A stretch of 64,000 nucleotides of DNA, from assembly GCA_022414725.1 (NCBI GenBank), contig CM039462.1:121894709-121958708 (forward strand), read 5' to 3'. The position numbers were made by a program, and so were the translations under genes. Below, one piece after another: positions 1 through 10,752 of the stretch. Source of the DNA: Microglena sp. YARC (lineage: Eukaryota; Chlorophyta; Chlorophyceae; Chlamydomonadales; Chlamydomonadaceae). The notes below the pieces were generated by a model. The model did not search any database and was not told where the DNA came from. It saw nothing but the letters and a program-made list of their open reading frames with translations. Position 1 is the first letter of the stretch. Every line of letters starts with the position of its first letter.

Positions 1-415
1 GTAGCCATATTGAGATCGGCAAGGGCAAAGTCCCTCATCATACCAGAGTTGCTATCACAGTATTTCACAATGGAGTTCCAGAATTGAATCACTGATTTCT
101 AACAGTAATAATGAATTGGGAATTGAAATGTTTATTTCAAAGCAATGTATTGGGGGACAGATCGCTTCACTCCTAGGGCGCGTCTCATTAATCCAGCATG
201 CCTCATGTGAATATCTGTAGATGCTAATTTGTCTTTGCTGGTAGCACCAATGAGATGTTGAATGAGACCAGTACTCCAGATTTTAGAGCCATACATTCCG
301 GCAGATAGGGCAAAAGTCTGGACCAGCCAAAGCATGGCGTGTGGCCTATCCGTAATAGCATACTCTTCACCAATTTCTGTAACGCGCCCGATCCCGGCCA
401 AAACAAGTTCAAGTT
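1..415 (-). pseudogene. Non-LTR retrotransposon reverse transcriptase fragment (C-terminal part)
   Basis: The minus strand reads an open stretch from about 401 down to 132 containing the motifs QTFALSAGMYGSKIWSTG and RRALGVKRSVPQYIAL. These resemble the region just after the polymerase domain of LINE-type reverse transcriptases in green algae and plants (TFxxPAGMYGxxxW ... LKRxLGVKRxxPxW). The frame is then broken at 132-134. It resumes in another frame (QFWNSIVKYCDSNSGMM, about 93-30) with the expected next block, in which a Trp/Phe-rich segment precedes an N-rich helix. The copy is therefore frameshifted, runs off the window start, and lacks the catalytic domain. Family recognition is from memory of the protein family; the frameshift is seen directly. 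Confidence 0.6.
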
Positions 416-741
416 CAAGTGTCTTCCAATTTGCCTCTCAATGAATTGTTCTGATTGTTTGAGTCTGGGGAAATTCCTCCTAGCCTCCTAGCCTCCTAGC
501 CTATTTGTCTACACCTGGACTGTAACATACATGCTTGCACACCGGTGGGGTCAAAGATTTAACTCCAATAGGCTCACACATTCTTCAAATCCAAATTGCA
601 ATTTGAATTCAAATTCAAACCCCATCCCCTCCACACACTGTCTTGTGACAGGTCATGTGTGCCTCCCGGGGACCCGTGCCACTAGCTCTGATCAAGCGTA
701 TGGGGCTTGTAGACGCCCTTCCTCTCTTGCCGGCTTGGGAC

Positions 742-1010
742 TCCATGTTCACTGTGTTCAGGTGGGCAGTTTTTGGTGTCTTGACGAAGCCATGTTCGAC
801 TGAAGTTGAAGCTGAAGTTGTTTAGCTGGATTATGCTTAAGCAGTCATGTAGTTTGTGGTGCCATGTTCACTGTATTGAGGTGGGCAGTTTATTGTGTCT
901 TGACGTAGCCAGGCTCAACTGAACTTGAAGCTGAAGTTGTTTAGCTGGATTATGCTTGAGCAGTCAAATAGTTTGTGGTGCCATGTTCACTGAAGTCAGG
1001 TGGGAGGAGT
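742..1010. repeat. Tandem repeat, period about 120 bp, 2.2 copies
   Basis: The phrase CCATGTTCACTG starts at 742, 862 and 981 and is followed each time by GGTGGGCAGTTT or a variant. The intervening sequence (TTTAGCTGGATTATGCTT, AGTTTGTGGTG) also repeats. No coding sense was found. The flank 450-740 holds only short CCTAGCCTC repeats. Confidence 0.8.
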
Positions 1011-1164
1011 CGGGGTGATAGCCAGGGTCGTTCAATGGTCCTTCAAAATCTATGTTTCATGAGCCAAAATATGCATTTGCAGTGTAGTGGACCCTCCGAA
1101 CTCTGTGTTTGACACATGAAACATAACATTTTGATGAACCCTGGTACCAGCCAGTTGTTTTGTT

Positions 1165-1265
1165 ACGATGACGTGTTGCATGGTGGCGCATGAGTTTGGC
1201 GCTGCCCCCCACCCCCCCGGGCTCCGCGCTTCGTGCTCCAATATGCAATGGCTACGCAACAATCC
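1165..1265 (-). repeat. Partial copy of dispersed repeat family H
   Basis: The blocks GTTGCATGGTGGCGCATGAG and GGCGCTGCCCCC, then a CCGGGCTCCGCGCT block, match in reverse complement the repeat at 28917-29050 and, less well, 5996-6150. It has diverged, and its ends were not determined. Confidence 0.4.
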
Positions 1266-2229
1266 TTACATCAGGCTTGCGTCATGTATTTCATTTATCC
1301 CCAGCCGCTATTTTGTCCACTCAGCCACTGTGTGCATGCAAAAAACATACACATTTATATTGTGTCCATGCAAACGAACATAAACTGTTTCTATGCAGCA
1401 ACCATGTGCATCTGCACCATGTATGTCATTTATCCCCAACAGCTATTTTGTCCACTCAGCCACTGTGTGCATGCAAAAAACATACACATTTATATTGTGT
1501 CCATGCAAAAGAACATAAACTGTTTCCATGCAGCAACCATGTGCACCTGCACCATGTATGTCATTTATCCCCAACAGCTATTTTGTCCACTCAGTCTCTG
1601 TGTCCATTCAAAACCCATACTCATTTATACTGTGTCCATGCAAAACAACATAAATATTCCCAATGTTTCCATGCAGCAACCACGTGCACCTGCCAGGAAA
1701 AACCACTTTCAGATTTGAAAACAAATCACTGGTACCTGCATCATGCTTGTCATCTATCCTCAGCAGCTATTTTGTCCACTCAGTGACTGTTTCCATGCAG
1801 AAAACATGAACATTTTCACTATTTGCATGCAAACAAAATGCATGTACACTGTGTCCATGCAAGAAGCCTTAACATTTCCACTGTTCCCATGCATGAACCA
1901 CGTGCACCTTCATCATTCATACCTTTTGTACCACACTGCTCTTTTGTCTACTCAGTGATTGCGCCCATGCAAAAACATTAAAAATTCCACTGTGTCCATG
2001 CAAAACCCTCAACATTTCCATGGTGTGCATGCAGGAACCACGTGCACCTGCACAATGTATACCATTTATCCCACGCAGCTATCTTCTCATCAACATTTCC
2101 ATTGTGTCCATGCAGCAACCACGTGCACCTGCACCATGCATGTCATTTATCCTCAGCTGCGATTTTGTCTACTCAGTCTCTGTGTACATGCAACGAACAT
2201 AGACATGTCCACTGTTTGCATGCAAACAA

Positions 2230-2440
2230 GTCCTATGCAGCGTCGCAAGCGACGCAGAAAATTGGCGGAGTGTGCTGGCAACAGGCTGGAGCTGACCGAA
2301 GCTAGTTGGTTATGAGACTATTGGTTGATGTGTCAGGCTTCAAGTTTTCGGCCCGTTGGTCGGTTGGTCGGACGTACAAAAGGACAACGGGGTAACCCTG
2401 GGGGCTCCCGCCCCCCAGAAGGGGGGGGCTCCGCCAAAAA
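2230..2440 (+). mobile_element. Dispersed element R1 (about 210 bp, hairpin near each end)
   Basis: It begins with TCCTATGCAGCGTCGCAAGC. The core GCGTCGC-AA-GCGACGC can form a perfect stem. It ends with a second inverted repeat, GGGGGCTCCCGCCCCC...GGGGGGGCTCC. The same order of blocks (GGAAAATTGG, a GTGTTGGC-type block, GTGTCAGGCTT, GGTAACCCTGGGGG) recurs at 30300, 37767 and 62679, and inverted at 61868-62095. It interrupts the satellite array. No coding capacity, so it is non-autonomous. Its class is not settled. Confidence 0.7.
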
Positions 2441-2658
2441 CATAAACATGTACACTGTCCATGCAGGACCTATAACACTTCCACTGTGCCCAAGCAAGAA
2501 CCCTTAATATTTCCACTGTGTACATGCATGAACCACGTGCACTAGTATCATTCATACCATTTATCCTCAGCAGCTATTTTGTCCACGCAGTGACTGTGTC
2601 CATGCAACAAACATAAACATTTATACTGTTTACGTGCAAAAAACATAAACATGTACAG

Positions 2659-2809
2659 CAGGGTTTGGGCCCCACTGCGTGTTTCGCGCAGTTTCAAACC
2701 CCTGTGGGCGCAGTGCGCAGTTTTTGCGCTTTTTGCATTACAAAGCGCTGACCAATTTGACGTTTGTGCGCTTATAGCGCTGACCAATTTGACAAAATGT
2801 AGTACCCTG
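2659..2809 (+). mobile_element. hAT-type MITE, copy 1 (151 bp)
   Basis: It starts with CAGGGT and ends with TAGTACCCTG. It is a shorter, inverted relative of the element at 3908-4102: the blocks GCGCTGACCAATTTGAC and GCGCTTATAGCGC are shared. Flanks ATGTACAG and CTGTACAC share six of eight bases, consistent with a decayed 8-bp target duplication inside the satellite unit. CAGGG termini with 8-bp duplications are typical of hAT transposons. Confidence 0.7.
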
Positions 2810-2857
2810 CTGTACACTGCCCATGCAGGAACCACGTGCACTTGCACCACACATCAG

Positions 2858-5800
2858 TCGTTCGCTGGGTGCACAATCCCCTCCTGTCAGAGGAGCACCA
2901 CGCATTGGCGGAGGTGGGCCACAAGCTGATTGGCACTGCGCTGTACGAGGATGCAGTACGTGAGGACTCGTTCCCCCAGCAGTACACATTTCGCAACGTG
3001 TTTGCACACCTGGCCCTTGGGGGGTGCTATGAGCTAGTAGAGGACCTAGTCACCAAGCTCAATTTCTTGGGACACATCTTCGCTGCAGGTGGGGACAGGA
3101 TAACTGGGAGAGGCACCTATTTATTTCTGGATGTCGGGTTGGGAGGTTGGGTTGAAGGGCTGCGACCCAACCCCTGTGTTAGGGGGCTGTGACGCAATGC
3201 ACTACAATTGATGGTTTTGTGATTTTGCTGTCTTATTTTGGCCTTGGGGGCTATGAGGTAGCGGAGGACTTGGTCACCAAGCTAAATTTCTTGGGACACA
3301 TCTTCGCTGCAGCTGGGGACAGGATAACGGGGAGAGGCACCTATTTATTTCTGGGTGTTGTGTTGGTTTGAAGGGCTGCGACTGAACCCCTGTGCTGGGC
3401 GGCTGTGACGCAATCCACTACAATTGATGGTTTTGTGATTTTGCTGTCTGTCCATACCTTGGACTGGGGGGTGCTATGGGCTAGTGGAGGACTTTTGGCC
3501 AAGCTCAACTTCTTAAGACACATCTCCGCTGCATGACGGGAACTGATCCTGGGGAGGGGCACCTATATATATTGATGGGTCTTGTGTTGGGGGGCTGTGT
3601 TTGAAGGCTGTGTCTCAACCCACTGCAATCGATGGTATTACAATTGTGTTGTCTTATCTTGGCCTGGGGGGGTGCTATGAGCTGGTGGAGGTCTAGCTTA
3701 CCAATCTCAACTTCTTGGGGCCCATCTACGCTGCATGTAGGGAACTGATCCTAGGGAGGGGCACCTATATATATTGATGGTTCTTGTGTTGGGGGGCTGT
3801 GTTTGAAGGCTGTGTCTCAATCCACTGCAATCGATGGTCATATGATTGTGTTGTCTTATCTTGGCCTTGGGGGGTGCTATAAGCTAGTGGAGGTCTAGGT
3901 TACCAATCAGGGTACTACATTTTGTCAAATTGGTCAGCGCTTATAGCGCACAAACGTCAAATTAGTCAGCGATTTGCAGTGCAAAAAGCGCAAAAACTGT
4001 GCGCTGCGTCCACATGGGGTTGAAAAAACTGCGCAAAACGCGCAGTGGGGCTCAAAAAGCGTGCGCAAAATCGCGCTGCCAGACGCGCTTTGTAGTACCC
4101 TGTTACCAATCTCAACTTCTTGGGGCACATCTCCGCTGCATGATGGGAACTGATCCTAGGGAGGGGCACCTATATATATTGATGGGTCTTGTGTTGGGGG
4201 ACTGTGTTGACAGGCTGTAACTCAACCACTACGTTGGGCGGCTGTGACGCAATCCGCTACACTTGATGGTATTCTGATTGTATTGTCTTTGTGTATCTTG
4301 GCCTGAAGGGTACTATGAGTAGGGAACGGCAAATAATATTAGTGATTGAAAAACTAATATTAACTAATGTTATTATAGTGTCACAATAATATTAGTTTTT
4401 CAAATCAATTCGAATTTCTGGTGAGACGGCTTGTCGACTAATATTATATAATATTATATCATATTATTTATTCACTAATATGATATAACATAGCCGACCC
4501 CTAACTATGAGCTGGTGGAGGTCTTGGTTACCCAGCTCAATTTCTTTAAATGCATTAAACTGTGCTGCAAAAATAGAAAACTCATACCCCCAACTACGTT
4601 TTATGCTTTCAGGTTTCGGAAGGGAGGTCTTCATGGACTTGCTATTGTACTGCCCCAAAGATGGACGCTGCCCCATGGCACGCTGTGCAGTACGATGGCT
4701 TCTTGGTGACCATGTCTTCCTCCACCGTCATCCAAGAGCGACACTCCAACTGGCGCACGACCTGCCCACTAACAGCAGCCTCTCGCAGGCAGTTGCCAAG
4801 GCAAGTTGGTGATTTGGGGCTGGTTTGGGGGGATCATATTCCCAATTCTCACTCCTATCCTTACATCTATCCTCACACCAATCCCACATTCATTTACCAA
4901 GGCAAGTGTGTGGTGTAGGTGGATTATGTTTCCATTCCTCACAGCTATCCTCACACCAATCCCACATGCAGTTGCCAAGGCAAGTGTGTGGTGTAGGTGG
5001 ATTATGTTTCCTAGCCTCACAGCTATCCTCACACCAATCATCATTGTTAGGCTCACGTTGCACTGCTCACTGTGTTTTGTTCGGCCAATGCATTCAAGTG
5101 GCGCATGACCTGCCCGACAACAGCAGCCTCTCACAGGCAGTTGCCAAGGCAAGTTGGTTGTTTGGGGCAAGTTTAGGGGGGGTATATTCCCAATCCTCAC
5201 ACCTACCCTCACACTTATTCTCACACCTGTTCCCATCGGCTCACTCTGATCCTCTAACCAGTCCCCCCGCCCCCCCCCCACCCCCCTCACAGATGATGAT
5301 CAAGCCCACCGCATCCCCCCGCCCCCCCCCACCCCCCTCACAGATGATGATCAAGCCCACCGCATCCCCCCCCGCCCCCCCCACCCCCCTCACAGATGAT
5401 GATCAAGCCCACCGCATCCGCCATGTTCAAGCCTCAGGAGTGGCCCCTCTGCACCATGAAGTTGCTGGGCCACCGAGGGAATGTCCTATCCGTCTCATAC
5501 TCTCCCGACAACCAGATCCTGGCAAGTGCATCTGCTGATGCGGCAATCCTCTGGGATGCCTTGACTGGCAAGAAGCTTGGTACCCTACCAGGCGCCAGCA
5601 ACTTCGTGTGCTTCCCCCCCTGTGGGAACTTAGTTTTGACAGGCTCCAACTCAACGGTCTTCAAGCTGTGGCACGTGCAGACACGCACTTGCTTGCAATC
5701 GCCCAGTGGTCATGCAGGTCTCATTACATGCGCCAGCTTCAGCCCAGCAATAGAGGAGGTCAGAAATGAAATGAGCAATCCAGCAACTCACCCACCTGAA

Positions 5801-8800
5801 ATGAGCGATCAAGCAACCCACCTACCTGAAATGAGCAATCCACCCACCTACCCACACTCACTCACTCACACATCCTCCCACCCACTCTCACCCACCTACC
5901 CACCCGCCCACTTACCCACCCAGATACATACCCACCCACCCACCTACTCACTCAGATACATATGTGCATGCAGTGTCTTTTATTCCATGTTTCTGTAGGC
6001 CAGTTTGAGTAGGTACTTGGGTTACCCAAGCCTTATTTCAGGATTGTTGCACAGCCATTGCATGGCGGAGTGCAAAGTGCGGAGCCCGGGGGTTCCGAGG
6101 GTTCATGCATTGCCTTGCAACAACGGAATGGCAATTCAGTAGTGACGCGTAATTGACACAATTAAAACAGCTTGCACGCTGACATGTGTCTGCCTGTGCT
6201 TGCAGCAATGTTCCATGAAGCTCATCCTTGCCACCGGCTCTGACGATTGCAAGGTCATGCTCTGGGATTGCACACCTATAGCTCGGAGCAATGCAGACAG
6301 CAGCAGCCTAGCAGCCCCTGCTGGTGTTACCCTCCTATATGATTTGGATGCTCACAAGGCAGTTGTGCTGTGTGTGGCTGTGTCCCCAAGCCAGCACCAG
6401 GTGGCATCTGGGTCGATGGACAAGCGGGCATTGCTCTGGCAGCTTGGAAACGGGGGCGAGGCGAAATACGATGAGCTGGTGCATGCGTCCTCTGTGACTG
6501 TGGTTTCATACTCACTAAAGTGAGTTTCATATTTTCGATGAATGTTTGACCTCTATGTATGTGCAGTGACTAGGGGTCGGCTATGTTGTATCATATTAGT
6601 GAATAAATAATATTATATAGGCCAGGTCTCTCAGAATACTTGGGCGCCTACCTGCTTTGTCAAATGTATGTAGCTTTGCCTTATCCTGATCGCACATGGT
6701 ATCTAATTGTTTATATGTAAACATAAATGCCAGTCTTGGGATACCCAAACAGGCTGCAAGGGCTAAGTATGATCGTACTCATTCTGACATTTGATACTAA
6801 ATATGAAGATATGATCATACTCAATACCCACACCCCACACCTAACACCCCACACTCTACGCATCCCACACACACACACACCACACAATGAGGCAAAATTC
6901 CTGATCTCCCTCCCCTCCCCTTTACCCCCCCCCCCCCCCACACACACACACCCCCTACATTCAGTGGCAAGATCCTGGCAACAGGAACAGCGGCAGGTGA
7001 TGTGTTCCTATGGGACCCCCAGACACTCAGCCAGCTGATGTGTATTGCCCCTGCTAAGCCACATGATGTGGCCGTGAAAGCATGTACCTTCATACGGCAA
7101 TCGGAGCTCCTCGTCACTGCACATGGTTCTGTTTTCTCTCAAAGCAGGTAGGAGGATGTAGCCGACTATGCAGCCTGCCATGTAGCTGACAGTGTAGCCT
7201 ATGATGTAGCTCAAGTGTATTGCCCCTGCTAAGCCTTATGATGTGGCCGTGAGAGCTTGTACCTTCTCACCACAAACGGAGCCCCTCATCACTGCCCATG
7301 ATTTCTGTTTTTTCTCAAAGCAGGTAGGTGGATGTAGCTGACAGTGTAGCCTGTAATGTAGCTGATAATGTAGCTGCTAATGGTAACAAGCTCCCACCAC
7401 CACCACCACCACCACAATGAATAGCACAAGTAACAACAACAACAACAACAACAACAACAACTAATCCAAAATACACACGATTGCACAACTTGTTCAAAGT
7501 CACTATCCAAGCAACATACCTATGGAACAAAACAACTTCACTCTCGAAACTCTTTCATAGCTAAACAATAATTGTGTTGCTTATCTGCCCCTCCCCCCCA
7601 ACCCCCCAACACCCCCACACCCCCACACCCCCGGGCTGCAATGCACCCTGCCAGTGCAGCAAGGAAATGGAGGATGTCACGGCAAGACTGTCCGCCTGTT
7701 CATTCACACCTACAATCACACCTAAATTCACACCTAAATTCACACCTACATTCACACCTATATTCACACCTACATTCACACGTATATTCACACCAATCCT
7801 GTCGCACCCATCCACTCCACCACCCTCTCTGCAGCACTCATGTCGCCTGGGACACCAATACCGGTTTTGTGTTCTCTGAGACAGAGCTACTTTGAGGGGA
7901 GGTACATATCCTCACACCCATCCACACACCAACCCTCACACCAAACCTTGAACCGACCATCACACCCATCCACACACCAACCCTCACACCAAACCTTGAA
8001 CCGACCATCACACCCATCCACACACCAACCCTCACACCAAACCTTAAACCGACCATCATACCTTTGCACGCACCAACCCTCACGCCAAACCTTAAACCGC
8101 CAATCACACCTTTCCACGCCCCAACCCTTGCGCCAAACCTTGAACCGACCATCACACCTTTGCACGCACCAACCCTCACACCAAACCTTAAACCAACCAT
8201 CATACCATTGCACGCACCAACCCTCACGCCAAACCTTAAACCGACCATCACACCTTTCCTTGACCAACCCTCACGCCAAACCTTAAACCGACCATCACAC
8301 CTTTGCACGCACCAACCCTCACACCAAACCTTAAACCGACCATCATACCATTGCACGCACCAACCCTCACGCCAAACCTTAAACCGACCATCACACCTTT
8401 GCACGCACCAACCCTCACACCAAACCTTAAACCGACCATCATACCATTGCACGCACTAACCCTCACACCAAACCTTAAACCGACCATCATACCATTGCAC
8501 GCACCAACCCTCACACCAAACCTTAAACCGACCATCACACCTTTGCACGCACCAACCCTCACGCCAAACCTTAAACCGACCATCACACCTTTCCTCGCAC
8601 CAACCCTCGCGCCAAACCTTAAACCGACCATCACACCTTTGCACGCACCAACCCTCACACCAAACCTTAAACCGACCATCATACCATTGCACGCACCAAC
8701 CCTCACGCCAAACCTTAAACCGACCATCACACCTTTCCTCGCACCAACCCTCACACCAAACCTTAAACCGACCATCACACCTTTGCACGCACCAACCCTC

Positions 8801-10716
8801 ACACCAAACCTTAAACCGACCATCATACCATTGCTTGCACCAACCCTCACGCCAAACCTTAAACCGACCATCACACCTTTCCTCGCACCAACCCTCACAC
8901 CAAACCTTACACCGACCATCACACCTTTGCACGCACCAACCCTCTCACCAAACCTTAAACCGACCATCATACCATTGCACGCACCAACCCTCACGCCAAA
9001 CCTTAAACCGACCATCACACCTTTCCTCGCACCAACCCTCACGCCAAACCTTAAACCGACCATCACACCTTTGCACGCACCAACCCTCACACCAAACCTT
9101 AAACCGACCATCATACCATTGCACGCACCAACCCTCACGCCAAACCTTAAACCGACCATCACACCTTTGCACGCACCAACCCTCACACCAAACCTTAAAC
9201 CGACCATCATACCATTGCACGCACCAACCCTCACACCAAACCTTAAACCGACCATCATACCATTGCACGCACCAACCCTCACGCCAAACCTTAAACCGAC
9301 CATCACACCTTTGCACGCACCAACCCTCACGCCAAACCTTAAACCGACCATCACACCTTTCCTCGCACTAACCCTCGCGCCAAACCTTAAACCGACCATC
9401 ACACCTTTCCTCGCACCAACCCTCACACCAAACCTTAAACCGACCATCATACCATTGCACGCACCAACCCTCACGCCAAACCTTAAACCGACCATCACAC
9501 CTTTCCTCGCACCAACCCTCACACCAAACCTTAAACCGACCATCACACCTTTGCACGCACCAACCCTCACACCAAACCTTAAACCGACCATCATACCATT
9601 GCACGCACCAACCCTCACGCCAAACCTTAAACCGACCATCACACCTTTCCTCGCACCAACCCTCACACCAAACCTTAAACCGACCATCACACCTTTGCAC
9701 GCACCAACCCTCTCACCAAACCTTAAACCGACCATCATACCATTGCACGCACCAACCCTCACGCCAAACCTTAAACCGACCATCACACCTTTCCTCGCAC
9801 CAACCCTCACGCCAAACCTTAAACCGACCATCACACCTTTGCACGCACCAACCCTCACACCAAAACTTAAACCGACCATCATACCATTGCTTGCACCAAC
9901 CCTCACGCCAAACCTTAAACCGACCATCACACCTTTCCTCGCACCAACCCTCACACCAAACCTTAAACCGACCATCACACCTTTCCTCGCACCAACCCTC
10001 ACGCCAAACCTTAAACCGACCATCACACCTTTCCTCGCACCAACCCTCACGCCAAACCTTAAACCGACCATCACACCTTTCCTCGCACCAACCCTCGCAC
10101 CAATCCTTGCACCTATTCTCCCACCAATCTTCACCGGCTGAAATCCTTGCACCAATCCTCACAGTTATCCTGTCACTCATCCATCCACTCCACCCCCCTG
10201 CCACCACCCTCTCTGCAGCACTCTAGCCACCTGGGATACCAATACTGGCGCCATGTTATCTGAGACCGAGCTGCATGGTGGTGCAATCAACCAGATTGCA
10301 CAGACCTCTTCTGGTTGCACTTTAGCTGTGGCTTCTACGTACAACGTAGTGCGCGTTGTGGATACAGCCTCTTTGCTCTTCGGGGCTGTGGACTCTCCTG
10401 CCGGGGTATGTGGGTGTTTCGGGTGTATGTGGGGTTGGGTGTGGGGTGTGGGGTTGGTGTGGGGGTATGGGGGTGGGGGTGAAAAACAATGAATAGTAAA
10501 AAAAAACAATGTGGCCAAAACTATAGATTTGTTATTATGGGGGTGGGAGGGAAGGTGTGTTGGGGGGGGGGGGGGGGGGGGCAATGGTTCCATTTCCTTG
10601 TTTTACCCCAGCTCACTGACATGCACCTGTGTATCGCTCAGTTTGCCTTCCTTGCAGGACCTGGGCCCCCCCCTCCACACACACAAACACTCACACACAC
10701 TCCCCCCCCTCACTCT

Positions 10717-10752
<36 letters not shown>

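Larger units (their letters stand above)
1265..2858. repeat. Satellite-like tandem array, unit about 126-143 bp
   Basis: Repeated units contain ATGCAGCAACCATGTGCACC, then ATGTATGTCATTTATCC, then GCTATTTTGTCCACTCAG, then CATGCAAAAAACATA. Unit starts at 1393, 1528 and 1671 give periods of 135 and 143 bp. The array is interrupted by two mobile elements (2230-2440 and 2659-2809). It ends directly at the first visible exon of the WD40 gene, so it probably lies in that gene's intron or upstream region. Open frames through it are artefacts of the repeat. Confidence 0.85.
3000..4560 (+). repeat. Tandem copies of the 3' end of WD40-gene exon 1 with its splice donor
   Basis: A unit of about 200-240 bp starts with GGGGTGCTATGAGCTAGTGG and runs through the exon end (CTTCTTGGGACACATCT) into donor sequence GCAGGTGGGGACAGGATAAC. 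Copies begin near 3016, 3247, 3467, 3668, 3878 and 4310/4505. The donor GT is intact only in the first; later copies have GCAGCT, GCATGA or GCATGT. Two different hAT-type MITEs landed in the older copies. Confidence 0.85.

Noticed and set aside
1190..2315. Open frames of 118-198 aa in the first 2.3 kb
   Set aside because: They run along the 126-143 bp satellite and change with its copies; no conserved motif.
7900..10125. CRISPR-like array
   Set aside because: Units are contiguous near-identical 48-mers without unique spacers, and the host genes are eukaryotic.
8248..10155. Open frames of 635 aa (minus) and 612 aa (plus)
   Set aside because: Both are products of a 48-bp repeat whose length is a multiple of three; overlapping frames on both strands are open for the same reason and lie inside an intron.
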